The notes beneath the pieces are model-generated. The model searched no databases. It was given only the letters and a program-made list of their open reading frames with translations, and was not told the origin of the DNA. A DNA stretch of 40,820 bases, taken from assembly GCA_937927895.1 (NCBI GenBank), contig CALGKA010000093.1:1-40820 (forward strand). The letters run 5' to 3'. Both the position numbers and the translations under genes were made by a program. The stretch's first letter is position 1. Every line of letters starts with the position of its first letter. Source of the stretch: an uncultured Granulosicoccaceae bacterium. GTDB taxonomy: Bacteria > Pseudomonadota > Gammaproteobacteria > Granulosicoccales > Granulosicoccaceae. Positions 24,105 to 32,148 of the stretch are shown here, piece by piece.

Positions 24105-25061
24105 ATGAAGATTGGCTTTATTGGTCTGGGCAATGTTGGCGCTAAGTTAGCCGGCAGCTTGCTACGTAACGGCCATAATGTAACCGTTCGCGATCTTGAT
24201 AAATCTTTAGCTCAGCCCTTTATCGATAAAGGCGCTTCCTGGGCAGACAGCCCTAAAGAAATGGCTATGGCATGTGATGTTGTTATTACCTGCTTACCGT
24301 CGCCTGCTGCATCTGCAGCTGTAATGGAGGGTGAAGATGGACTGCTACAAGGGCTTGCAGATGGAAAAGTATGGATGGAAATGTCGACCACTGATGAAGC
24401 TGAAGTAAAACGTTTAGGCGTATTGGTTGAAGGCGTAGGGGCGGCAGCTGTTGATTGCCCGGTGTCGGGTGGTTGCCATCGTGCTGATACAGGTAATATT
24501 TCAATTTTTGCTGGCTGTGAACGTGACACCTTCGAACGCATAACACCTATTTTAAAATCCATGGGGCGCAGACTGTTACACACAGGCCCGTTGGGTTCGG
24601 CATCTATTCTAAAAGTGATGACCAACTATTTAGCCACTGCGAATTTATTGACGTGTTGTGAGGCGTTAGTGACTGCGAAAGCAGCTGGCATGGATTTAAA
24701 CACTACTTATGAAGCTATAAAAATATCGTCTGGTACTTCATTCGTACATGAGACGGAAAGTCAGGTGATACTTAACGGTTCGCGTGATATCTCTTTCACT
24801 ATGGATTTGGTCAGTAAAGACATTGGCTTGTTTCAAGCCATTGCAGATCGAGCCAATGTGCCGTTGGAAATAAGCCCATTACTAATAGAAATATTCAAAG
24901 ACGGTGAAAAACGCTATGGCTCGCGTGAATGGTCGCCGAATATTATTCGTCGCTTAGAAGATGCCACGGGCTTAAGTATTCTTGCACCTGGTTTCCCAGC
25001 TGAAATGACAGACGATGAACCAGAAGAGCCAGGCTATGAAGTAGTGCCTAATAGAGGCTAA
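24105..25061 (+). CDS. 3-hydroxyisobutyrate dehydrogenase-family oxidoreductase
   Basis: NAD(P)-dependent beta-hydroxyacid dehydrogenase. The 318 residues show the Rossmann motif GFIGLGNVGAKLAG (4-17), the substrate motif DCPVSGGCHRADTG (117-130), and catalytic K170 with N174 (LKVMTNYL). The C-terminal tail of about 20 residues is longer than usual and acidic (DDEPEEPG). With the upstream aminotransferase it may form a two-step route: transamination of a beta-hydroxy- or amino acid and oxidation/reduction of the product. Substrate (3-hydroxyisobutyrate, tartronate semialdehyde or other) is not determined by the visible motifs. Confidence 0.88.
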   Translation: MKIGFIGLGNVGAKLAGSLLRNGHNVTVRDLDKSLAQPFIDKGASWADSPKEMAMACDVVITCLPSPAASAAVMEGEDGLLQGLADGKVWMEMSTTDEAEVKRLGVLVEGVGAAAVDCPVSGGCHRADTGNISIFAGCERDTFERITPILKSMGRRLLHTGPLGSASILKVMTNYLATANLLTCCEALVTAKAAGMDLNTTYEAIKISSGTSFVHETESQVILNGSRDISFTMDLVSKDIGLFQAIADRANVPLEISPLLIEIFKDGEKRYGSREWSPNIIRRLEDATGLSILAPGFPAEMTDDEPEEPGYEVVPNRG

Positions 25062-25081
25062 AAAAATGCTCAAAAACGGGC

Positions 25082-25408
25082 TCAAAAAATAGGCTTGTGC
25101 CATCGGCTACCACGGACAGTATTGTGGTGTTCTGTCTGTTTTGAGTAATCAGGTGTTACACCGAGTGGGTTCGCTGCTGTTGGACTGCCGCTTGAATTTT
25201 CTGTTTTTGTGCTCATGGCATGAGAGGCAAGTGGTGCGGAAAATCCACGGTCTATTTCTGCAATTAATTTTACTACCACGGTATGCCGCCCAACCTTTTT
25301 TCGGCCTAGCGTTTCGCAGGCGCTGGAGCCGTTGGCAACGCAAGTACTGATAACTCTACTAAGTTGTTGTAGTGCGCGTTGGATAAACGCTGATTGGTGC
25401 TGATTCAT
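25082..25408 (-). CDS. Hypothetical protein, about 108 residues
   Basis: ATG at 25408 to TGA at 25082 on the minus strand; a frame extending four codons further lacks an ATG start. The start is preceded by GAGTGG at workable spacing. The N-terminal part looks helical (FIQRALQQLSRVIST), and a basic stretch GRKKVGRHT follows; the C-terminal third is polar and low in hydrophobic residues. Codon choice is similar to neighbouring genes, which is why I keep it. I recognise no family. It is convergent with the dehydrogenase and divergent from the riboswitch transcript. Confidence 0.4.
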   Translation of the reverse strand: MNQHQSAFIQRALQQLSRVISTCVANGSSACETLGRKKVGRHTVVVKLIAEIDRGFSAPLASHAMSTKTENSSGSPTAANPLGVTPDYSKQTEHHNTVRGSRWHKPIF

Positions 25409-25661
25409 GGTGCCACTCAATTAGCGGCTGCGCTGACCCATCTAATGGTAGCGGATACTGTATAAAAATACAGTTACGGCTATAAGCTTGTTTTGATTCT
25501 AAAGGATTCCAGCAAATTACCGCTAAAGCGGGGGCGCGGGAGTAAGGTGGTTTATGCGAAGCTTTCTGTGCAATGTAAAAATGTACGCAATTCCTTGCCA
25601 AGGCGGCACAAATCGTTCATTGTATCGCTTGTCTCGACACGAACACCGCTTGCGGTGAAAA

Positions 25662-25845
25662 GTAATGTGGGAGAGATCGCCGGTTGAAAGGCCAGGCGAC
25701 GCCGAAGGAGCAACACCCAGGAAACTCTCAGGCAAACGGACCACATTACATAGAGGCATCTGGAGAGCAGTGCTGAACGTAAGCACTCACCGAAGGGGTA
25801 ATGCAGCTTTAAGCCTGCAAAAACTCTCAGGTTCCGAGACAGATG
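25662..25845 (+). ncRNA. Tandem glycine riboswitch (two aptamers)
   Basis: Both aptamers show the class hallmarks. Aptamer I: P1 GTAATGTGG (25662-25670) pairs perfectly with CCACATTAC (25741-25749) and encloses GGGAGAG, GCCGAAGGAGCAA and ACTCTCAGGCAAA. Aptamer II: P1 CATCTG (25757-25762) pairs with CAGATG (25840-25845) and encloses GGAGAG, CACCGAAGGGGTAA and ACTCTCAGGTTCC. They are separated by a seven-base linker, typical of tandem glycine riboswitches. They lie in the leader of the DadA-like gene. Confidence 0.96.
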
Positions 25846-25900
25846 GGATTGGAAGCGATTGCAACCGCAATCCTAAGAAACTGTCGGGAACTGAAAAATG
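25831..25900 (+). promoter_or_regulatory. Translational expression platform of the glycine riboswitch
   Basis: GTTCC (25831-25835) and GACAG (25838-25842), in the 3' end of aptamer II, can pair with GGAAC (25887-25891) and CTGTC (25881-25885). This ten-pair helix buries the GGGAA ribosome site in front of ATG 25898. GACAG overlaps the 3' strand of aptamer II P1, so glycine-stabilised P1 and the blocking helix exclude each other. A further stem GGATTG/CAATCC (25846-25851, 25868-25873) would stack inside the blocking helix. No T-run is present, arguing for translational control. Confidence 0.75.
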
Positions 25901-27172
25901 AAAAAAATAGCTATTATTGGCGCTGGTATTACCGGTGTAACCACTTGTTACGCATTGATGAATCGTGGCTTTGATGTAACTGTATTTGATCGCCACCGTT
26001 ATCCTGCAATGGCTACCTCTTTTGCAAATGGCGGGCAGTTATCAGCCTCTAATGCAGAGGTCTGGACTCAAACTTCTACGGTTATTAAAGGCTTGAAGTG
26101 GATGCTGCGAAAAGACGCGCCACTGCTGGTCAACCCGCGACCTGACTGGCACAAGATGTCATGGATGGCAGAGTTCATAGGTAATATCCCAAACTACGAA
26201 GATAACACAATCGAAACAGCGCGATTAGCGGTGGCTGCACGTGAGCATTTGCAAAAGTGGGCATCGCGTGAACAAATAGATTTTGATTTTGAACAGCGCG
26301 GAATTTTACATATTTATTCTTCCAAAAAAGAATATGAACACGCGACTAAAGTAAACGAACTGCTAAGCAAAGGCGGCCTTGAACGCAAGGCCGTTAGCGA
26401 AGGCGAGATGAAAGAGATAGAACCATCACTCGCAGGTGATTTTTATGGTGGGTATTTTACGCCAAGCGATTCAACCGGTGATATTCATAAATATACTCGC
26501 GGTCTTGCAGACGCGTGCGTGCGAATGGGTGCTACTTTTTGTTGTGATACACAAGTTGAAGGACTACACCACACTGGCAATACGGTACAAATTAAATCAA
26601 AGAGCGTTGTACCCGGTGCCGCGGGCGAATTAAATGAAGAAGAATTCGACGGTGTGGTGGTCTGCGCTGGTATCGGTAGTCGAAAAATTGCTGCAGAGCT
26701 CGGGGATCGGGTCAATATATATCCGGTGAAAGGTTACTCAATAACAGTACCGTTGGATGATTCAGTCAGTCAAGAAGCTGCACCTTGGGTCAGTATCCTT
26801 GATGATGAAGCGAAAATTGTTACCAGTCGTCTTGGTGTCGATCGGTTCCGTATCGCAGGCACCGCAGAATTTAACGGCGTCAACCGGGATATTAGAGACG
26901 ATCGAATCAGACCGCTGGTTCAGTGGTGCCGACGGTATTTCCCTGAAGTGGATACCGAGCATGTCGTGTCGTGGGCAGGCTTACGGCCAATGATGCCTAA
27001 CATGATGCCGCGGATTGGGAGTGGTAAACGTACAGGCGTTTTTTATAACACCGGGCACGGACACTTAGGTTGGACGTTGTCGCCGATAACGGCTGAAATG
27101 ATTGCAGAAATTATTGGTCAGGCAATGCCTGCGGAAAAAGGTGTGCAAACTGGTCTGAAAAAGGCGAGTTAG
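25898..27172 (+). CDS. DadA-like D-amino-acid dehydrogenase (FAD)
   Basis: Membrane-associated flavoprotein family that oxidises D-amino acids (or glycine/imino acids) to 2-oxo acids and ammonia, feeding electrons to the respiratory chain. 424 residues, near DadA length. N-terminal FAD motif IAIIGAGITGVTTCYAL, SFANGGQLSASNAEVW as in DadA, and C-terminal WAGLRPMMPNMMPR with GHGHLGWTLSP. The glycine riboswitch in its leader is the best evidence for role: expression appears to rise with glycine, so glycine or a compound metabolised with it is a likely substrate or product. No alanine racemase is adjacent. A terminator hairpin shared with the convergent gene follows. Confidence 0.9.
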   Translation: MKKIAIIGAGITGVTTCYALMNRGFDVTVFDRHRYPAMATSFANGGQLSASNAEVWTQTSTVIKGLKWMLRKDAPLLVNPRPDWHKMSWMAEFIGNIPNYEDNTIETARLAVAAREHLQKWASREQIDFDFEQRGILHIYSSKKEYEHATKVNELLSKGGLERKAVSEGEMKEIEPSLAGDFYGGYFTPSDSTGDIHKYTRGLADACVRMGATFCCDTQVEGLHHTGNTVQIKSKSVVPGAAGELNEEEFDGVVVCAGIGSRKIAAELGDRVNIYPVKGYSITVPLDDSVSQEAAPWVSILDDEAKIVTSRLGVDRFRIAGTAEFNGVNRDIRDDRIRPLVQWCRRYFPEVDTEHVVSWAGLRPMMPNMMPRIGSGKRTGVFYNTGHGHLGWTLSPITAEMIAEIIGQAMPAEKGVQTGLKKAS

Positions 27173-27200
27173 TAAAAGCTGATAATAAAGCGCTAAAAAG

Positions 27201-27228
27201 TTAGTGGCAGCGTTCTAGCTGCCACTAA
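27201..27228 (-). terminator. Intrinsic terminator of the copper-oxidase operon
   Basis: TTAGTGGCAGC (27201-27211) pairs perfectly with GCTGCCACTAA (27218-27228). Read on the minus strand it is followed by CTTTTTAG, a usable T-tract. It overlaps the last codons of the thioredoxin-like gene and could also slow plus-strand transcription from the DadA-like gene. Confidence 0.85.
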
Positions 27229-28084
27229 GTTGTAGCAAGGCTGCGTTGATTTCGCTTTGCGTTATATAGCCTTCATATTTCGCTGCAATGCGGCCATTGG
27301 TATTCACTAAGAAAGTCCATGGCTCACTCGGCAATTGCCATTGTGCAACTGCGGGTACTGGCACTAGTTTATTGTTAGTAGTCTCAAGTGGTTGATAGAT
27401 TTCAACATGCACAAAATTCACTTGGCTCCATTCTTTTGCGAGCTTTTTCATTTCAGTTAATACTGGGCCACATACAGCGGTTCTGCAAAGGTCTGGAGTG
27501 GCAAACACGATCACTGAAGGTTTCCCCGACTTGACAGCATCACTGATGCTTAGCTTATAGAAGTCAGGGTTGGGGTTGTCATCTGTGGTGAGTTGCCTTA
27601 ATTCTACATTATCGCTGATTGTTTTTGAGTCAGACAAAATAGCCATTTGCCCCACAGACGGTACCACTGAAGTGGTGGCTACGTGAAACGTAGTTTCTGC
27701 AGACTTGGCAGATGAATCTTTATTAGCAAGTTGTGCCTGCCACTCGCCGTTAGATTTAAAAACCACATTGGCTACATAAAAGCCGCTGTAACCGGTTGAT
27801 GTCCAGACCCAGTAAGTGGGTACAGACATAACAGTAGCGCCTTGAGTAAGCCTAAGAACAGTCTCTTTAGTTGGGCCGCCATATGCCTGGCCAGCATCGT
27901 TATTGGCTCTAATAATTAAGCGGTTTTGGCCAAGGCTTAGCGCGCTCGGTGAGTTATAGATTGTTGTTGTGGTACTCGTGATTTCTAAATTGTTATCAGC
28001 AGTTACAGGCTTATGCGCATGACTCTCTGCGGTCATGAGCATACAAGCTGCCAACAATAAAACAGGTTTCAATAAGCTATGCAT
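27215..28084 (-). CDS. Exported thioredoxin-like protein
   Basis: 289 residues. The N-terminus is a signal sequence that can be read two ways: a lipobox LAAC at residues 11-14, or signal peptidase I cleavage after AESHA (about 23). Residues about 30-150 look like a beta-sandwich module; about 175-285 is a thioredoxin-like fold with VIVFATPDLCRTAVCGPVL, where the two cysteines are four residues apart instead of the usual two, and the cis-proline region EPWTFLVNTNGRI. This C-x4-C form occurs in uncharacterised redoxins. It is 17 bases downstream of the copper-oxidase gene, suggesting a role in its maturation or in copper delivery. Confidence 0.75.
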   Translation of the reverse strand: MHSLLKPVLLLAACMLMTAESHAHKPVTADNNLEITSTTTTIYNSPSALSLGQNRLIIRANNDAGQAYGGPTKETVLRLTQGATVMSVPTYWVWTSTGYSGFYVANVVFKSNGEWQAQLANKDSSAKSAETTFHVATTSVVPSVGQMAILSDSKTISDNVELRQLTTDDNPNPDFYKLSISDAVKSGKPSVIVFATPDLCRTAVCGPVLTEMKKLAKEWSQVNFVHVEIYQPLETTNNKLVPVPAVAQWQLPSEPWTFLVNTNGRIAAKYEGYITQSEINAALLQLSGS

Positions 28085-28101
28085 GGCTTTAGTTACCGCG
28101 T

Positions 28102-30114
28102 TTATTGAACAGAAATTTGATGAGCCACACTAGGTGTGCCGCTGGCGTCTATTGCAAAAAGCATGTAGTCACCCGGCGGTAGAATGCCACTATTGTTAGG
28201 GATAATAACTCTGCTGTATTCGCTGTTGACAGCGCGTGATTGCAATGGGACCCGGCGCTGCGCGTTATTGACAGAGTGAGTGCTGTTTGAAGATCGTAGT
28301 AAGACAAACTCTCGAGCGCCATCTGTAGTTGCGACATTTATAGTCTCACCGTGGTTTACGTTTACAGGGGCATCGGTTATTTGCGGTCTTGGTTTTAAAT
28401 TTTGGTTTTCATCTAACAAATACGGTGGTGTGAGAATCTCAATGTCTGGATGATTAGTATCGCAATCACCACACAAGCCGCCACCACCATTCATAACTCT
28501 GCCGTCTGGCAGTAGCAGTGCCACACTGTGATAATTTCGCGGGACTTGCATAGCGGGTAGGTCAGACCAGGTCTCGGTTACCGGGTTGAAAATCTCGGGT
28601 ACTAAGACAGAGTCTCTATCGCTAAAAGCTCGTGCATAGTTGTGCCCGCCAAAGACAATCACTTCGCCCGAAGGCAGTACTACGCTATTGTGAAAGACGC
28701 GTTCTCTTTTAATGCTCTGAACACGTCTGGCGCTAACGTTGTTATTGTTGATATCAATAACGTGCGTGTTGGTAGACGCCGCACTTGCATCGTAGTCAAG
28801 CGAGCCGCCTACAGTCAATATTTTACCAATATCGTACATAACTGCATTGCCGTTCATGGCGTCGGTATCGGCGCCACGGCGGCCGGCAACTGTTATAGCG
28901 CCATTGCCTGCGGTGTCAATCCAGTGCATGGTTTTGCTTGGGCCCGCTTGAAATATTTTTCCGTTTTCCCATGCGAACAGCCACATGTGGTTGTCACCGC
29001 GGAATAAGCCGCGGAAGTCAGCAGTAACAATAGACGGGATAGTAGTAACACCATCTAATGGATCCCATTGGCCGTTGCGGAATATTTCTGCAGACTTATC
29101 GCCGGTGCCACCACTCCATGAGCCACCCAGGGTGAATACATCGCCGTTGTTTAGGGTAACGTTTGAATGATAACCGCGACCAATATTCATGTCTGGCGCT
29201 TTTTCCCAGCTATCGTTATCAGGGTTATAAATAGACGTTGCTCCATCGGAAGATCCACCACTTACAAGAATGCGTCCGTCTGGGAGATTGGCAACGCCCG
29301 GGCAGAACATATCGTGTTCCGTGTTTCTAACCAGCAGTTCAGAAGTGGTGTCTGTTACAGGGTCATAAATTGTTGTTTCGGTTTTACGGCCATCGCCATA
29401 GAAGTCATAGCGCTTGTAAGATGACCACAAAAGTACTTTGCCGTTTCGCAAGTTGGCGGATGCGGCAGGGATTAATGGCATGGGTTTGATGTCAGACCAA
29501 ATTGCATTGTTAGTAGAAAAACTAATAGAGTTATTAGAGTTCGCTTCCTGATTGCTATTAGGTGATCTGCTGCCGCTTAAAAAAGATTGATTGTCACGAC
29601 CATTGCAGGGCCACTGGTGAATAACTGTGCCGGGCTCACGGCTTCTGTTTTCAACGCCCAGGCAAAGACCGGAGTGATTATTAGAAATGCTAATACCGTC
29701 GGCTATTGTGTTGATTCTCCAAAGGGCGGAAGGTTTGTTGTCACATCCCCCTTGAATAATTCTTTCTCCAATGTTGGTTGAGTCACGAGCTACTTGCAGG
29801 CACTTACCTGAATGGGTAGGGATTATGTAGCTTAACCCTTGTTCGGCGTCTCTTATGGAGAACGATTGATTGGTTCCGCTGTCGCATTCTGACTGTATTA
29901 CCGGTACACCGTCTTCCATTGATGAGTCAGGGACTTCCATACACAACAGTGAGTGGTTCGGGCGCAGTGTCGCAGGGACACCGCCAGAGGTAGGATTTAC
30001 TACCGGGGTGTTGTCGCGTTCGTTGCCGGTGAGCACTACATTCGATCCAGAGTCGCAAGCGCCAAGTAGCAACGCAATCGTGGGGGCAAGCAAAGTTAGA
30101 TTTAGTTTTTTCAA
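28102..30114 (-). CDS. Lipoprotein galactose-oxidase-like copper-radical oxidase with lectin domain
   Basis: 670 residues. Lipobox LGAC gives lipid-modified C20. Residues about 50-180 form a ricin-type beta-trefoil lectin domain (QSF and LCLGVENRS repeats). A seven-blade Kelch-type propeller follows (about 205-570), then a DUF1929-like immunoglobulin domain. The galactose oxidase active site is complete by motif: C271 (MFCPG) and Y315 (GRGYHS) for the Cys-Tyr cofactor, stacking tryptophan W333 (GSWSGG), copper ligands Y528/H529 (RNYHS) and H613 (THSVNNAQR). It should oxidise a primary alcohol or aldehyde, releasing hydrogen peroxide at the cell surface. Substrate unknown; the lectin suggests polysaccharide. 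Confidence 0.9.
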   Translation of the reverse strand: MKKLNLTLLAPTIALLLGACDSGSNVVLTGNERDNTPVVNPTSGGVPATLRPNHSLLCMEVPDSSMEDGVPVIQSECDSGTNQSFSIRDAEQGLSYIIPTHSGKCLQVARDSTNIGERIIQGGCDNKPSALWRINTIADGISISNNHSGLCLGVENRSREPGTVIHQWPCNGRDNQSFLSGSRSPNSNQEANSNNSISFSTNNAIWSDIKPMPLIPAASANLRNGKVLLWSSYKRYDFYGDGRKTETTIYDPVTDTTSELLVRNTEHDMFCPGVANLPDGRILVSGGSSDGATSIYNPDNDSWEKAPDMNIGRGYHSNVTLNNGDVFTLGGSWSGGTGDKSAEIFRNGQWDPLDGVTTIPSIVTADFRGLFRGDNHMWLFAWENGKIFQAGPSKTMHWIDTAGNGAITVAGRRGADTDAMNGNAVMYDIGKILTVGGSLDYDASAASTNTHVIDINNNNVSARRVQSIKRERVFHNSVVLPSGEVIVFGGHNYARAFSDRDSVLVPEIFNPVTETWSDLPAMQVPRNYHSVALLLPDGRVMNGGGGLCGDCDTNHPDIEILTPPYLLDENQNLKPRPQITDAPVNVNHGETINVATTDGAREFVLLRSSNSTHSVNNAQRRVPLQSRAVNSEYSRVIIPNNSGILPPGDYMLFAIDASGTPSVAHQISVQ

Positions 30115-30592
30115 CGTTTCAACCGATCTAGGGAACTACGTTATTATACTTTCGCCACAAAAAATGTATTGTGAATCAAAGTGGGTTAAGCGCTGCTTTT
30201 TTGGGAAGTGGCTAACATACGTGCGCAGTTTTAGTGGCTCACTGTGAGAACGGGTTAACGGACCTATGTTGGAGGCGCATTGTTGGCGGTCCATAGTTAG
30301 CGGACCATGCTGGCGGCCCTATACGCAAGTGCAAGATGGATTTGCCTCTCAAGGCATAAACTAAGTCACTGGGTTTTAGCTTGTCAAGTCATTAATCAGT
30401 GCTTAAAAAGTAAGGATCAGCTGCGAGACAACGAGTACGATGCAGCGGTAGTTCTTAGGTGGAGAATTTGGCATAACAATGCGATTCACAGCGTGTTCAC
30501 AGCTGCGACACTGGCGCGTCACGGTTGTAGTGGCAACATCTGGGCAGCCTCAAGATGTGGGGTCAAATAGCCTCTACAAATGGAACGCACGT
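30115..30592. other. 478-base intergenic region before the fasciclin gene
   Basis: Separates the divergent copper-oxidase and fasciclin genes and must hold both promoters. Its only clear structure is the 14-bp tandem repeat at 30254-30323. An upstream frame extension of the fasciclin gene from 30479 is open but lacks a signal peptide and is treated as leader. Confidence 0.5.
30254..30323. repeat. 14-bp tandem repeat, five units
   Basis: Five contiguous 14-bp units: GTTAACGGACCTAT, GTTGGAGGCGCATT, GTTGGCGGTCCATA, GTTAGCGGACCATG, CTGGCGGCCCTATA. Consensus GTTGGCGGACCATA. Adjacent units can form GGTCC/GGACC hairpins. It lies about 270 bases upstream of the fasciclin start. Confidence 0.75.
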
Positions 30593-32074
30593 ATGAATAT
30601 ATCCCCCCAATTCTTTATTACCGGAGCAAAAGCAGTTTTAGCTGGTTTCGCTCTATTGGCTTTAACAGCATGTGATGGCAAAGCTGAGTTAACCAGCGGT
30701 GGCACAGTATTGCCAGATGGTACGAACGCCAGTACTGATATGGCCGCCACCATGAACATTGTCGAGACCGCTATTAGTAATGGCAGTTTCAACACGCTGG
30801 TTACCGCTTTACAAGCTACAGGCCTCGACACTGTGCTTGCGGATGAATCTAACACCTACACTGTATTTGCACCGACTGATGATGCATTCACGGCTTTGGG
30901 TAGTGAAACGGTCAACGGACTACTCGCAGACCCGGAAGCTTTAAAGAATATCCTTCTTTACCATGTAATTCCTAGCGCTGTTGATGCTGAAGCAGCCATG
31001 AGCTTAGCGGGTGGTTCTGTCGATGCTGCTAACAATGTTGCGCTATCCATTTCTTTGCAAGACGGTGATCTTTTTATTAATTCGTCTAAAGTGATTATTG
31101 CGGATGTAGCCGCGAGCAACGGCATCATACATGTGATTGACGCCGTTATGGTGCCAGCCGCTGATGGTAGTGGACCGGCAACCATTGATGATGGATCTAG
31201 CGATGGCTCGGAAACCCAGGGCAGTGAAAGCAACCTGTCTAACTTAGTTGATACCGCTGTCGATGCGGGTAGCTTTAATACTTTAGCTGCCGCACTTGTT
31301 GCAACCGGTTTAGACTCGGTATTGGCTGATGAATCGACAAAATACACAGTGTTTGCGCCGACTGATGCTGCATTTGCAGAGCTTGGCGAAGATACTATCA
31401 ATGCTTTATTGGGCGACCCTGAAACCTTAAAAAGTATCCTGCTTTACCATGTAATTGGTGGCACTGAAGTTGATGCGCAAACCGCTATCTCTCTCGCTGG
31501 TACAAAAATTACTGCCGCGAGTAATAGAGAGTTTGCACTGTCGGTAAACGATGGTGATTTATATGTGAATCTCTCTAAAGTAACGGCGACTGATGTAGCT
31601 GCTTCAAATGGCGTAATACATGTGATTGATAAGGTATTGATTGCTCCAGAGCCAGTAGTAGCATCTGGTTCGGTGGTGGATGTAGCGGTCGCTGACGGTC
31701 GTTTCACAACATTGGTAGCAGCGCTTCAAGCGACCGGACTTGATACAGTGTTGGCAGATCATGGTGGTGTATTCACTGTATTTGCGCCTACGGATGAAGC
31801 GTTCGACAAGCTAGGATCTGAAACTATTAATGCTCTTTTGGGTGATCTCCCAACGTTGAAAAATATTCTTCTTACCCATGTGATTAGCGGTCAAACAGTT
31901 GATTCGGTTTCTGCATTTGCGGCCAGCGGTGGAACCATAGAAACCGCCAGTGGGACAGAAGTAACGCTATCGATCACAGAGGGTGGATTTTTTGTTAACG
32001 ACTCCAAAGTGGTTATAAAAGATATAACCGCTGAGAACGGAATCATCCATGTGATTGATACTGTCATTCAATAA
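30593..32074 (+). CDS. Triple fasciclin (FAS1) domain lipoprotein
   Basis: Surface adhesion-type lipoprotein of about 493 residues. Start ATG at 30593 is chosen over an open frame from 30479 because GGAA lies seven bases upstream and it begins directly with a lipoprotein signal ending LTAC (C27). Three FAS1 domains follow at about 55-187, 213-347 and 355-493, each with a TVFAPTD motif (H1), a NILLYHVI-type motif and NGIIHVID (H2). The domains are highly alike (for example FNTL..AL.ATGLD.VLADES), pointing to recent internal duplication; a Ser/Gly/Asp-rich linker separates one and two. The aspartate at residue 2 after the cysteine could favour inner-membrane retention. Confidence 0.93.
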   Translation: MNISPQFFITGAKAVLAGFALLALTACDGKAELTSGGTVLPDGTNASTDMAATMNIVETAISNGSFNTLVTALQATGLDTVLADESNTYTVFAPTDDAFTALGSETVNGLLADPEALKNILLYHVIPSAVDAEAAMSLAGGSVDAANNVALSISLQDGDLFINSSKVIIADVAASNGIIHVIDAVMVPAADGSGPATIDDGSSDGSETQGSESNLSNLVDTAVDAGSFNTLAAALVATGLDSVLADESTKYTVFAPTDAAFAELGEDTINALLGDPETLKSILLYHVIGGTEVDAQTAISLAGTKITAASNREFALSVNDGDLYVNLSKVTATDVAASNGVIHVIDKVLIAPEPVVASGSVVDVAVADGRFTTLVAALQATGLDTVLADHGGVFTVFAPTDEAFDKLGSETINALLGDLPTLKNILLTHVISGQTVDSVSAFAASGGTIETASGTEVTLSITEGGFFVNDSKVVIKDITAENGIIHVIDTVIQ

Positions 32075-32091
32075 AACCCAAGTAGTAGTTT

Positions 32092-32126
32092 CCGCCGTGT
32101 AAATTGAAGTAACACGGCGGTTTTTT
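32092..32126 (+). terminator. Rho-independent terminator after fasciclin gene
   Basis: CCGCCGTGT (32092-32100) pairs perfectly with ACACGGCGG (32112-32120), followed by six T. It ends the fasciclin transcript 18 bases after the stop and separates it from the membrane protein gene at 32149. Confidence 0.94.
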
Positions 32127-32148
32127 AATTGCACTACCTGAGTATAAA

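Noticed and set aside
25846..25873. Transcription terminator in the riboswitch leader
   Set aside because: The stem is present, but no T-run follows; translational control fits better.
30479..30592. N-terminal extension of the fasciclin protein
   Set aside because: The extended sequence lacks an export signal and the ATG at 30593 has a ribosome site and begins a lipoprotein signal.
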